Made by a program: the position numbers and the translations under genes
Shown here: positions 43,294 through 55,475 of the stretch, piece after piece
Position numbering within the stretch: the first letter of the stretch is position 1
Layout of the letters: each line of letters opens with the position of its first letter
Assembly (NCBI GenBank): GCA_019096065.1
Contig: JAGUCH010000008.1
Span: 2,795,001-2,859,000, forward strand
Source: Paracyclopina nana
Taxonomy: Eukaryota > Arthropoda > Copepoda > Cyclopoida > Cyclopettidae
DNA: 64,000 nucleotides
Direction: 5' to 3'
Notes under the pieces: generated by a model
What the model was told of the DNA's origin: nothing
Seen by the model: the letters and a program-made list of their open reading frames with translations, nothing else
The model's database searches: none

Positions 43294-46065
43294 GTCTGCT
43301 TGTGTAAGCCCGATCGCAGCAAACTTTATACCATGGCCTTCACAAGAGATTCTGCTGCCAGCTCCGGACTTTGCTCTGACTACGAGGGAGTGACTTAAAG
43401 AGAACGACTGCTAGCTTGTACGAGCACTAAAAGGAGCTTTCTCTCTATGCTGCTAATGGCTGCTGCTCCTGCAGCTGCTGACTGACCCAACAAGGGTAAC
43501 GCGCGAGTGCTTTCTAATCATTAAAATGTCCACGTTTCTCATATTGTTGTTTTAGCTTTTAGCAGTTTATGCAAGCAATGCGCTTATTGATGCTGCGTGC
43601 CTTTTTAATTACGTAACCTTAAGGAAAATGGGCAGACAGACTCTGAGTGATTTTATAAATACTGCTTGTGTTCTAATGCTAGGTGCAGGCGCACTTGAGA
43701 GGGCAAGCAGGAAGAACGAAAGCTCATAACAGTTCCCCAATACACACAGTGTATACTATATACAGTAATGCACTTTCGCCTAGGTTTCCAACTAAGTAGG
43801 TTTCCTTTGCGGTTATTCAATATTACGAGCCCTGAATATTACATCACTTTCTATGTAATAAGCAAGATGCGTAGGCATAAAAATGACGCGTCTGCCATAT
43901 TTTTTACTATGGTTTCTTCCAAGATTTTTCCATCTACTGCACTGCACCAAGTATTAATTCTAGAAAGCTGCTGGCATCAATCCTTCTGAAGAGTCAGAGG
44001 CTTGGGCTCTCTGAAATGAGCACTTTATGGATTATTCAATTTCTGGATGAGAGACTTTGAGCTTTTCTAAGCCTTAAAACTGAGGCCTTATAGACACAAA
44101 ACGAATTTATCAGTTGTAAAGATCGACTTTAAAAATAATGCTACAGCAAAAATTACTCATGAAGGTTGCGTGATTAGCAATGTAAGTTACGCATCTATTC
44201 AGAAAAATTAGCCTTCTCCAAAGACGTCTAAATACACTTCTCTGGCCTTCCCTTTTAGCGATTATTACGTGATTTTCCTCTTAGAATGCACGACAATCGT
44301 GTCATTTGTCAGACGTCTTTCTTACATTTATGGTTGCGTATTATGCAATCATTCACTAATAAGGGTATTTCTTTAATGCGCTGTTCATCTACTCTACTTC
44401 GTAGAAACAATTCGATTTATGTGCGCCGCGCCGCGATGTAATATAGTAAGGCCTAAAAGCCTCGATGACATTTTCAAAGACTTATTCATCACTGAAACTC
44501 CATCCTTAAGTACTTGCTTTAGATTTAAAATAGCAGATGTAAAAATTTCGTTTAGGCGTCACGAGTAAGAATTTTAAAAGATGATTAAATACTACTAATT
44601 GATGAATCAAGCACAGATCTGCAATCAGAAAATTGAGTTATCATTCGGAAATTGCTATTTACCCATCAAAAGAAGAATATTCGGGAAAGCAGTTCTGATG
44701 CTTTAGTCAACCCTAGCAAGCTGGCTTAACTCGTTGCATTTGTTAGGCTTATCCATGCATTGCTCGGTTTTATTGCAGTAATTAATTTTCCTAATCATTT
44801 GAACACGCGAGTTAAGGTTCACTTACGTAATCCTGCATCTAATTGCCTGTTTCTATTATGGGGTGGCCCAATAATGATGATGATGATGCTTGTTTAATGT
44901 TTCTGCATCGGGTATTTGATGCATCATTGAATTAGTGAGGGCTGCGTAAATTTTTCGGAATGATGGCCATCTTAGTAGGGAGGCCTCCCCAAGTTCGTTG
45001 GCTTCTTTTGGCATTTCCTGATTCTCCCTGTTCAACTTTCAATGCCAGCTCTGGCTTGGGGCGAATTTGAACGACACACTAGTTCCTATGTCTATAGGCT
45101 CGCACAATGGCCGCGTACGTAGCAAGAAAACAACATCACGATTTGGATTTCGCCTCTCGTACAACAACGACAATAATGGGCATGATTTTCAATGCGAAAA
45201 TGGCGGACAATGCGTTTGTTGCACGCACTTGCGATTTGCAATGAAAACGGAAGCAATATGGTTTTCGTTTATATTGCACAACGTACGAGAAGCGCACAAC
45301 GGATATGACAAGAATAATCTTCATTACAACAAGTTGAAGTCCTGCGCGCGTCCTTGAATGCCTTTGGACGCATTCTGTAAGAAACGACTCATTTCCTTAT
45401 TTTAACGGACAGAAAATACAGGAACTATTTCTTTGGTCAACCGATATACTACTTGTTGTTCATCTTGACAATTCTGACGTTGCTGTGCCAATGTTTAATC
45501 AGGCTGTTTTATTGCGGCTTCCTGGTGAAGAGTGAATTTATGCGATGCTCCGATTATTCCTATTTTGTCACGGTAGCCTGGTTCCCTCTTTTGACTGGAC
45601 GTTCAATAGTTGATTTATCGTAGCTAATTCATGATGCTGATGTCTATCGATCAAGCATCGTAATGGTGAAATATGTGAGATCTACAAGTTTTTGGGAACC
45701 AGCAAAAAAATTATGGATTTATGGACCCTTGGCCTTGAGCTTCACTTTTTGGCGCAACAAAAAGCAGCCGTGAGCTATTGGAGTTTTTCCTCCATTTCCC
45801 AACTACCGGCCTTTAATTGCTGCTAAAAAATGCGTCAAGGCCTCGATTAGGCTGCTCCACTTGCTCCGGTCAAGGTAAGACATAATTAAGCGGCGTCGAT
45901 TTTGAGGCCATTCATCCCCTTGGAGTGCGGTGGAGTTGTTCCCACCCTGGAGCAAAATTTACTTTTCCGTTGCGCGAAGTTGCGCCACAACATATCCTAC
46001 CTATCAAACGCACGTGGTCTCCCACGTACGCGACGCGTACTGACGCATCGTTGCCGTCGTACGCG
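43294..46065. other. Intergenic, no supported gene
   Basis: Short frames only; a plus frame at 45067-45357 has no splice or motif support. AT-rich in 43500-44900. The left part should hold the promoter of the PPxY gene. Confidence 0.45.
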
Positions 46066-46105
46066 TATATAAAAGGCAACACATTGCATCACACGTCATT
46101 CAGTC
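46066..46105 (+). promoter_or_regulatory. TATA box and initiator of the SYGAP-repeat gene
   Basis: TATATAAAAG lies at 46066-46075 and TCAGTC at 46100-46105, the spacing of a focused arthropod core promoter. CG-rich sequence (TACGCGACGCGTAC) precedes it. Confidence 0.75.
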
Positions 46106-46152
46106 GGCAACTTGCACTCGATTTAGGTACACCTACCACTCAGACAGACAGG

Positions 46153-47085
46153 ATGAACAGCAAAGCTTTCGTGGCCCTCTTCTTCAACGCCGCCATCTTG
46201 GTGGGCGTGAACGGACAAATCGGTGCCGTGGTCACCGGAGCCACCGTGGCCCTCCCCTTGTTGGCCTCCACCGCCGGCACCTGGGGAACCGCCATTGCCG
46301 CTCTCGGAGCCGCCAAGCTCATCGCCGCTGGAATCATCACCGCCGCTGCCCTCCACAAGAGGCCAAGGGAGCAAAGCTACTCGAGCTACGAGGAGCCCGC
46401 AGCCTCTTACGGCGCCCCCGCCGATTCCTACGGCGCCCCCGCCGACTCCTACGGTGCCCCCGCTTCCTCCTATGGAGCCCCCAGATTCTTCAGGCAGAGA
46501 CGCCACCAGAGGTCCGCTGAGGAGGTCGCCTATGCCTCCCCCGAGGCCATCTTCAACCTCGTCGCCTCCATGGACACCATGAACTGCGGAAAGCTGCTCA
46601 TCTGCGAGCTGGAGGCCAAGAACGAGGCCGAGCTCGCCTCCGACGAGGTCCTCATGCTCTCTCTGTTCAGGTAAAAATCAATGCCACAATTAGAGTGTCA
46701 AGGTCGCGCGCGCGCGCGCGCTTTGGGCAACGCGCATAATAATAACCATTTGGCAGCTTGACCTTCGTTTCGTACTTGGCTGCGGGCGATGTAAGGTTAC
46801 CTTGAGCGCTTTTCAAAACCTGATCGCCGCCCACAAGTTCCTGAAAAATGCTTCCGCGACTTCCTATAATTCCGCTCGACGTCAATTAATTTTCCCCATC
46901 TTTTTTTCCCGTGCAGCGACTCCAAGAACAAGAAGCTCATCGACCCCGCCAGCTCCAAGGCCGAATACGACCTCGCTGCTGAGCTCGGTTTGGCCTCCAA
47001 GAGCCAAATTGTCTGCCGCAACAGGTACTCCACATGCCCCTTCACCGCCGACGAGATGATGAAGGCACTCAGGGAATCCAACTAA
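46153..47085 (+). CDS. Secreted SYGAP-repeat precursor with Cys-containing C-terminal domain
   Basis: There are two exons, 46153-46670 and 46917-47085 (228 residues, phases agree). Signal peptide: MNSKAFVALFFNAAILVGVNG. An Ala/Gly-rich hydrophobic segment (GTAIAALGAAKLIAAGIITA) follows, then tandem SYGAPAD/SYGAP repeats (about residues 80-112) typical of cuticle or matrix proteins. A basic cluster (RFFRQRRHQRS) looks like a furin-type cleavage site. The acidic C-terminal domain has CGKLLICELEAK and VCRNRYSTCPF. The C-terminal pattern recalls DM4/DM12-type arthropod proteins, but I am not sure. C/G-ending codons dominate, unlike neighbouring genes, which suggests strong expression. Confidence 0.83.
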
Positions 47086-48862
47086 GTCAACTATTTCCTT
47101 TTTTACCCGCACATACCCTACATATTCCCTACACCATTCCTTTTCCCCACCTCCTCGCCCCAACGCACAAAACGTACCTTATATTCATTCGAGGCCTTCA
47201 TTTCGCAGAAAAAGCATGAGTTTCGGTAAAAAGCAAGGGAATCACACACTTCAAATCGTGCTGTGCCATATTTAACCGTAGTATTATAGAGACAAAATTC
47301 CAAATCAACCCTCCCCTGAAAAAGATTCCCGCTGCAGGCGAAATTCATGGATTTTTCTACTCCCTGTGGGCTGCTGACACACCACCACGCTTGCTTAATT
47401 TGCAATCGCTTGCAATATTACACACAAGAGAAAGAGTTGCCATTACATAGTGCAATTGAGCAAGCGCCAATGAACGAGTTCTCTGGCAGAACTTCATTGG
47501 CGCTTCGTTGTTAAAGACTTCCCGAAAAATAGCTCGACAAAAATGCTTCTCGCCACCTTTTCTTTGCTTCATTTAACCTCACTTTTCCACGCGAAAAAAG
47601 TGAGGTCAAACAGAGACCAAAGAAAAACTCAATGTCATATGCGCCCCGTCAATCGTTTCCCTCCCCCAAAGTTGTTCTAGTCAAACGGGTATTACATGAC
47701 TTTGGTTCAACCCATCACAGCAGATCACTCCCCTGATTTTGGCAAAAAAAACATATTTGGCTTTTAGACCCCATGATGTTGCCACCTGAAAGTCATCTAA
47801 GCTTAGTCTCGACTACAGGGAAACCAGCGAAACATTGACGCGGCATGCGCAAAACGCCTGTCAAAGCTTATCATATTCGGAAACATTTTTGCTATTTAGC
47901 TCATTTTTTGACTCATGTCGTTGCCAAAAATCTCTCCCATTCAACCTAACGAAACGTTGTCTTGAATTGTTGATGATACCCATACTACTTACTATTATTG
48001 TTGTTATTGCTGTTAAAATTCGCGTTGTTCTCATTCGTTATTCACGATATACACGAAAGAAAATAAAAAAACCGAAAATCCTACTACGTACGTCTTGATT
48101 TTCAAGGTGCCCATAACCTGTTCAATCCGGGTTGCGTTCAGGAAAACTCGGATTCCGACAAGGAAATGAAGCCTTGCCTACTACTCCATAATTGGCATTT
48201 GCCATCGCATTAAGGATTTGCATTTTACCACAAGCTCGGCGCGGCTGACAACAGCAGTGATGATCAAGGCATAGCCAATGTGGGTAAGGCTTTGGTGGTC
48301 ACTTGCGCAGCAGATGAAAATGCGGAAATGAATTTAGAAACGTGATGCCAAAACTGAACGCACACTGGGAGGATCACAACTGTCAAAAACCCGCAGGTTA
48401 CCAAAAGGAAGGCGGAATTGCCGTGATTGATTTGGTAGGCCGATTTTTTCACATCCTGAGAATGCTCCGAAATCGCGGCATTTGGCCCAGTGTGCACAGG
48501 ACGGATGTTCCGCCAATGACCATGACCCTCCTACATTTTGACCATATGGCCTGAGGATTTGCGTCTCGTGAATTTTCATGACTTGGGGACAGGACGCAAG
48601 AATTTACACTGTACGAGAAATAGGCAATTTTGCAACACACATTTCTTTAATCTACAATAAGCAAGTGGGGAACAGAGAGTTGGGTAATTTAGCACAATAA
48701 GTTGATTGTTCGTGTGAATCGAAAATTGTAGGTGGTGAGTAGGTTTGAATTTTGAAAACATTGACCATTGAAACCAATCCAGGGGAGTCAGATTCCAGGG
48801 AATCAGGGAAAAGGGAAAACATCGTCGTTGCCAGCTATATTGTATGCCTTTTAAACAGAAAT
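47086..48862. other. Intergenic, no supported gene
   Basis: Contains the 3' flanks of the SYGAP-repeat gene (+) and eIF5 (-). The remaining frames lack support. Confidence 0.5.
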
Positions 48863-50441
48863 TTAGATGTCATCAATGTCCAAATCGTCCTCCTCGTCGT
48901 CTTCCTCATCGCCATTCTTGGCCTCGCCTCCAGTTCCGGGGGATTTCTCCTTCCCGTTCTCGGCGGCTTCCTTGGCCTTCTCCTTGATGGTGGAAATCTT
49001 GGCCTTCTCGTCGAACTCCAGCTCAACCTCATCGTCTTCGTCACTCTCCTCGCTCTCCTCCTCGGCCTCCTTGAGCCACACGATGAAAGGCTCGGCTTTC
49101 TTATGGATTTGCTCCGACATCTCCTTGGACACGTACTTCTTGCTCACCTAAAATTAGAATTGGAAATTGAAGGAAATATGCCATTACCAAAATAAAGGGA
49201 AAAAGCTACCTTCTTGCCCCACTCGAGGATGACCTCTTCATCCAGAATGTCCTCATCATAGAAGGCCTTCAAAATGTGGGCAACTTTGGGCATCAGCGCG
49301 TCCTTGTTGGACTCGATGGTTTTTTCGATGCCACCCATCATGTACTTCTGAGCCTTGGTGTTGCCATGGGTGAACCTAAGCATCAGCCTCTTGTAGGTCT
49401 TGATCTGAGCCAAAATCTTGGTCTGGTCAAACAAGGCCTCGCATAGGACAATCGGCGCCTTGTTCACCACCTCAAGCCTTTCGGCCTCGGTCAAGATCTC
49501 TTTCTCGTCAGAGGCATCCACGGAGGCTTTGTTCAGCCTGGCCTTGACAAAGTCATAGAAGATGTTGAGACGCTCGTTCTCAGTTTTCTCGATGTCGTCA
49601 TCCATGGCCAAGCCTTTTACGCCAAGACTCAACTCCTTCATCCTTTGCTTGATGGCTTCCTCAGAGACATCCACAGTCCAGTTGGCGTCCTCATCCTCGT
49701 CGTTGCTGCCACAGTTTTGGCTGCCGTTGCCACTGCCATTGCCATTGGCCTCGTTGGAATCATCATCATTTTGGACCTTACGCTTGCTTTTCTTGTCCTT
49801 GCGCTCGGTCAGAGAGCTGCCAGTGGCGTTGAGGTTTTGATCCGGAGGATTCTAGTAAAAAAAACTATTTTATTCAAGACTGACAACTCAGTTAGAAAAA
49901 TAGCTTAACCAAGATGACAGCAGGGAGGCATTGAAAAAGTTGCGAGGAATTACCTTGAGGATGAAGGTTGTCAGCTTGTGCCTCATATCCAGTTGGAAGC
50001 TATGTCCGCAAGCTTTGCAGCTTGAAATCAAAATGCCTTTCTTGTTGTTCGGCTTGATGACGGTCTCCGGATTTTCGCAGTTCTCACACAAGACAAACTT
50101 CTTGATGAAGCCATCGAGCATGTCCTGGAGCTTGGCCGCGTCGTGAGACCCATTGACGATGTAGCGGTCGTTCTTGAAATCAAACTGAGTCTGAGCACCG
50201 AGCTCACATCCAAAGAATTTAGTTGGATCTGCAAATAAGTCAGTTAGTCAAAATGATAACAGCCACATATAACATGAAATTGCTTACAAGTTGGAGGCCT
50301 TCCGAGGGCTCGAGCAATGTCAACCATGTTTGGGATGACGGTCTTCACTCCGTTGCCCTTGCCTTCGACCTTGGCTTGAAGCCTGGGCATCTTGTACCTG
50401 TAGAAGGCGTCCTGGATGTTCCGGTTGACGTTGAGAGACAT
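48863..50441 (-). CDS. eIF5: Translation initiation factor eIF5
   Basis: Exons are 50441-50288, 50228-49954, 49851-49210 and 49147-48863 (451 residues, phases agree). The protein begins [20 protein letters not shown], and Arg15 of this region is the GTPase-activating residue in the family. The IF5/IF2B-type domain follows, with the zinc ribbon CENCENPE...CKACG. A variable Asn/Asp-rich linker comes next, then the C-terminal W2 (HEAT/MIF4G-like) domain ([37 protein letters not shown]). The acidic tail ends DLDIDDI. eIF5 stimulates GTP hydrolysis by eIF2 in the 43S complex and binds eIF1, eIF3 and eIF2-beta through the W2 domain. Length is usual for the family. Confidence 0.97.
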
Positions 50442-50695
50442 TTTGGCTATTTCTTGTCACAAACAGAAGAAAGTGTGCTGGGAATGCAATCACAGCCAGA
50501 ATGTCTTCAGGATTGTAGTACTTATGCTTCTTCCAAATTAAGTACTAGTACAACAGGATTTTTGATTTAAGAATTTTTGTATGGAAATAGGTTTTTGTTT
50601 TGTAGTAGCTCTTTTTTTTATAGTAAAATGATTAAGCAGCTTTTCCCCCAATTGACATTCAAGTCGTTGCCCATGAAACTACGTGGTGTTGGAGG

Positions 50696-51064
50696 TCATT
50701 CGATGGGACAGCCCTGGAGATAATGATATAAAGGCATAATTATGATTGTATATTTCAGTTAAGCCTGACTTACTTGAGGTTCTGACAGAAGCGCCGCAAC
50801 AGTTTGCTGTTGATGTTGGCCTCCAACAGCAGCTGACTTTGGCCTTTTTCTTCCTTGAAGAAGAGCATGCAACTCCTTGACGGAGGCGCTTAACCTGTCC
50901 GGGGGACCAATTGTGAAAATTCTGTGAGTGGACTTCGTCAGGGCGTGACGAAGAACCAAGGGAAACGTACTCAAGTGAGTAGCAATGTCGCTGTAAAATG
51001 CTCCACGATGATGAAGACTGAGGCAACAATTCTGGAAAAAAAACAAGCATTGTTTCTCCGTCAT
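50696..51064 (-). CDS. Small hypothetical protein, 102 residues
   Basis: There are two exons, 51064-50774 and 50713-50696, joined in phase 0 by a GTAAGT donor and CTCCAG acceptor. The protein begins MTEKQCLFFFQNCC. It contains HRIFTIGPPDRLSASVKELH, then LLQGRKRP and a Gln-rich stretch, and ends SEPQGCPIE. I do not recognise it. A GTAG acceptor near 51112 and a donor at about 51136 suggest a non-coding or alternative first exon (51137-51314). A competing open frame over 50679-51110 exists, so the coding frame is moderately certain. It is head-to-tail with eIF5. Confidence 0.5.
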
Positions 51065-51314
51065 AGACAAGATAGCAGCCCTCCAATGCGGCCTTATCGC
51101 GATTGCACGACTACAAATAATCAGTTAATTTCTTTTTTTGATATGTACCTGGTAAAGGAAGTTTGCCCTTCATGCGACGAGAATCAATAGTTGTGAACCG
51201 TAACTCGCTCAAATCTGCCACGTTTTCAGCTTCAAAGGTGCTTTTACGTATAATGCATATGTTAGAAACTTGTTGAAGCTGACGACTAACCAGGGGGGCC
51301 TTAGTGAATGCCAC

Positions 51315-52951
51315 TTACGTAGACAGCAAAGAGAGGAAAAGAGAGCTATGTGTCCCGCTAAACTCGGCTTTCTCCTATGTCTACTAAGAATAAAAGCAAC
51401 ATACAGAGAGAAATCGTACATTTAGCATCTTGTGAATCAGACACTAATATTTTGGCAGGAGTAACACCGAAATATTTGCACTTTTGGTTCTACAATTTTT
51501 GCCCACTTTTTAAATGCTTATTTTTTGTAGTTATGCTAGAGTACGTTAGCAATGGGATGATAAAAAATATTCTGGATATGTAGAGGAATCATCATTTAAT
51601 GCTGGGGTTGAAAGGCCATTTCAAGATTGTGAAAAATTCATGAAAGCTCTGCGGGACACACATGTACGTAACACGTGTCTTGCCTGGCTGGCTGGCTGGC
51701 CAAATCTCCTTCTCTGTCAGCTGATTTAGGTTTTGAGGCCTTCAAGGGGCCTCAGACCTTTAAAACTACGTTGCAATGACGTCACAGCCTCACTTTGACA
51801 ACGAAAATGGCCACCAATAAAAAGACAATTATTGGACACTAATCATGTCGAAGCAGATATGCACTCACTCAAATGCTTAACAATGGCAAAAAGTGGTTCC
51901 TTTGTTCCATAAGACCAATATTGTTTTACTCTAACTCCTTCTAAATGTTGAACTCGCTGAATTAATACACACTTTAAAAAGCGTACAAAGGAGGTTTCAT
52001 ATAACATACTATAATTTAGGTCACAAGTCTAAAGTTTCACATGCTAAAAGGCATCCGGGAGGCGAAAGAGGTTTACCTGTTATTCTTGTCCTAGACGTCA
52101 TATACGGATCTGACTGCGCCACAAGGCAACTTAAAGGCATCAACTCAAATTTGAAGCTGCTGCTTTGGGTCGATTTGTACGATTCTCCAATCCAGATAGC
52201 GCTGGTCAGGTTGAGGTGGCTTACTTCAAGCTGAAAAAATCAAGGAAAATCTGACGAAATTGACTTTGAAAATTAGCGTGGGATTTTCTTCATATTTCGC
52301 TATAGAAAAGAACGTCAAAGCGGCGAGGGATAAATCGATTGATTAACCAAATGAATTTACCGAAGAAAAGCCAATGTCCGACGATGAGGGTTCACTCCGA
52401 AAAGGAAACTTTTAGAAAGTGAGTCACGCGTAGAAACGAACAATCTCCAAGGTCCAAAATCGATTAGAACGGTGAAAGAAACGGACCGAAATTAAGTCTC
52501 ATTCTCGTCATTTTCTGGTTAATTCCTATTTCCTTAATTAATATTAGTTATCTCAATCAATTCGAAACATTATCAATTGAATGTAGAAGCTTGAAGTAAT
52601 TTGGAATATCCTTAAAATTGCTGATTAATCAAAAATGATTGCCTAAAATTGATAGGCCTACTTCGCTTCTGAGCCATTTTGAAGGGGCGACCCGTAAAAC
52701 TATTTAATGTGTAACAAGAATTGCAATTCGGGTGAACATCAAAAGTTTCATTATTCAACGAATTATCCAATTTTAGAAATATATTCATACTTACTTTTTT
52801 CGCTTTGTCTATAGTTGCCAGAATTTTTTTTCTTAATTAAAAACGGCCAATTGTGGCGTTTTGACAAAACTTTTGCCCGTTTCTGAAGTCAACAAAGAAA
52901 CAATGTCAAATCGATGTGTTTATATTTATAACATTAGTTAAAAACTTAAAA
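51315..52951. other. Intergenic, no supported gene
   Basis: Likely divergent promoter space between the small minus gene and the ZAD zinc-finger gene. It includes a GGCTGGCTGGCTGGC run near 51687. No other feature is recognised. Confidence 0.5.
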
Positions 52952-54742
52952 ATGAAAGAGTTGTGCCTTATTTGCCATTCCATTGAAGAAAATAGCAGCG
53001 ATGGAATTGAGAACATTTATGAGGACAAAAATATAGAGCTGAGGGAAACGTTGGAATCCATCGTGAAACGCCGCATTCTTGCCGCCAAGTTTCACCAAAA
53101 ACAAATATGTCAAATTTGTGCGTCACTTGTTGTGCAAATTCAGCGATTACGAGCAAAGCTGGTAGAAATTGAGACGGAGCTGTCATCGAAATTCGAACTG
53201 TTCAATCCAATCTTGAGAGGCCGAAAAAAGTTCGTCAGGATAACAAACGAAAAATCTGCCACCAACAATGATGATTCTGCTGCTGTCAGGAAGAGTAAAA
53301 GAAAACGAAAAATCCGGGACATTTTAATCGATGTCAAGCCAAATGTTGAAGACTTGGAGCCGAAAAAAGTCAAGAGCAGAGACATCATCAGTTCTATGGC
53401 AATTAAGTGTCCTCATTGCGATTTCGTATCTGACAGCGAATCATCAGTAAGTTAACCTTGTGGCAAAATTGATTGGTGGTATCGAAAATGTTTCTTTTTT
53501 GTGCTTTGTAGATTGAGAAACACATGAGAAAAGAGCATAGTGAAGATGGCAGTGCGTTTGCTTGCGAACATTGTGGCAAAAGCTTCGCTCACAAGGATAA
53601 TTTGACCATTCATCAAAAATCTCATAACTTGGAAAAACCGTTCGAGTGTGACAAATGCGACAAGACATACAAGCAGCGCAATTCGTTGAGAGAGCATGTT
53701 CTACGTAGCCATGACAATATCCTCAAGCACAGCTGTCAAAATTGCGAGGAAAAGTTTGCATCGAAGCATCTCCTCAAGATTCACGAAAGGAGCCATTCCG
53801 GACAGAAAGGCTTCATTTGTGACGAATGTGGAGATGTGTATGGTGGGAGGCAAGCTTTAGAAAGCCACAAGTCCAAGCACAGTGGTCACTACGCTTTTCT
53901 CTGTTCAGTCTGTGACCGAGGATTCAACTGCAAAACCATGCTATTCGAGCACAGTTTAACGCATTCCGGAGAAAAGCCGTTCAAGTGCGAAAAATGTGAT
54001 AAACGGTTCTCAAATCGTGGGACTCTTTGGGTGCACAAGAAACTTCACGAGGATCCCAAACCATTCAAATGTCCATTCTGCCCGAAAGCATTTTCGCACA
54101 GTTCACACTTGTCGGTGCACAAGAGGACTCACACAGGTAAACATTATTTTTTGTTTGTGTCTTCTTCCATGCTGCATGCATCTACTAAATGGGGTCAGAA
54201 CAAGGAGATTAAGTATTTATCTTTCTACAACAAGCTCTTTGATGCTTTCAGGTGAAAAGCCGTATAAATGCAGATTTTGCCCTTGGTCTTCAATAAGTGC
54301 AACTCATTTAAAGTCTCACATGAGAAATCACACTAATAAGCTGCCCTTTGGATGTGGCCAGTGCAACGTCGGTTTCAAATTAAAAATTGATCTGGTCAAG
54401 CATTGTGAGGTTGAGCACAATGGAGTCATGCTGATGCAAGACGGCAATTCTCAAGATGATCCGAATGCAATGCAAGAGACCACTGTGATTCAGTACATTT
54501 ACGAAAATGAAGAAGGAGAAGGAGAGGCCACCGCGGCCTCGGAGAAGTACACAGTTGTGAACATCAGTGACGTGGGTCACACAACTTTGCTCGATGGAAG
54601 CAACTCGAAAATCTTGAGCTCCACTCAAAACGAGGATGGAACGACGACTTTGATGGTGGAAAACGCGAGTGGGTCTGAGATCGATCCAAAGAATATCGTC
54701 ATCTTGAGGATCCAAGATGATGAGGCAGAAAATTTGTCCTGA
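52952..54742 (+). CDS. ZAD-C2H2 zinc-finger transcription factor
   Basis: Exons are 52952-53446, 53512-54136 and 54252-54742 (536 residues, phases agree). The N-terminal ZAD domain starts MKELCLICHS and includes the second cysteine pair QICQIC; ZADs are arthropod dimerisation modules. A basic linker (KSKRKRKIRD) is a likely nuclear signal. About ten C2H2 fingers follow, from CPHCDFVSD to CGQCNVGFKLK, with canonical linkers HSGEKPFKC and HTGEKPYKC. The last linker is split by intron 2. An acidic Asn/Thr/Ser-rich C-terminal tail could serve in activation. DNA targets are unknown. Confidence 0.93.
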
Positions 54743-54910
54743 GCAATTATTGAAGGCTTAGAGCAGAAATGTGGCCAGTATAATCCCACCGCGGTTCGTT
54801 AAGCAATCGAAAGCTGGAGGGAAAAGGACAATAAAGTCACGATGCTACCTCAGTAAAATGCTAGCATGCCCACCAATGATTATTTTGTATTTATATTTTG
54901 CAGGATCTGC

Positions 54911-55369
54911 ATGATGAGCGAGGATGTCATAAAAATCGAGGACGAGCAGATGCGGCCGCAGATTAAGGGAAAGGCCATCAATTGCCCGCACTGCCACAAA
55001 CTGATGAGCACCAAATCCCTGGCTCGCCACATTCGATCGGTGCATCAAAAAGTCAAACCGTTCAAGTGTGACAAGTGCGGCGAAGGGTTTGCCCAAAAGT
55101 CTTGCCTCACGTACCATCAAAAAAGCAAACACGAATTCAAGCCTCAGGCGCCAAATTTTAAGTGTTTCAAGTGTGACATAGCTTTTGAAGTTTTAACCGA
55201 CTACGACACTCATAGACGCTCGGTCCACGGCGAGGCCGTAAAACAACGCACATTTCATTGCCCCAAGTGCCCCTATAAGACAAGTATGCAAGCTCAGATG
55301 AAGGAGCACATGGAAATGAAGCAGTGCAACAAAGCCAAGAAGTGCGGCGAAGCCTCCAAAAAGCCTTGA
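54911..55369 (+). CDS. Short C2H2 zinc-finger protein
   Basis: 152 residues, beginning MMSEDVIKIEDEQ. Four C2H2-type fingers: CPHCHKLMSTKSLARHIRSV, CDKCGEGFAQKSCLTYH, CFKCDIAFEVLTDYDTH and CPKCPYKTSMQAQMKEH. A CAG acceptor (54901-54903) just upstream implies a non-coding 5' exon. It is a tandem relative of the next gene: same finger order, spacing and the shared HIRSVHQ motif. The two may also be alternative 3' parts of one transcript. Confidence 0.8.
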   Translation: MMSEDVIKIEDEQMRPQIKGKAINCPHCHKLMSTKSLARHIRSVHQKVKPFKCDKCGEGFAQKSCLTYHQKSKHEFKPQAPNFKCFKCDIAFEVLTDYDTHRRSVHGEAVKQRTFHCPKCPYKTSMQAQMKEHMEMKQCNKAKKCGEASKKP

Positions 55370-55475
55370 TTTTAACATTTTGTCATAATAATGCTGAGAA
55401 ATATGATACTCGGAATTCGTTTCGATCTGACGGCAGTTTTTAATGGATATTTTTTGATAATTTCAGCTGGAGGCA

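Noticed and set aside
46123-46582. Long minus and alternate plus frames over the SYGAP gene
   Set aside because: They are shadows of a GC-rich coding exon; the composition is low complexity (Gly or Pro/Ser) and there is no promoter for them.
48867-49151. Plus-strand Ser-rich frame opposite eIF5
   Set aside because: Antisense of the acidic eIF5 tail.
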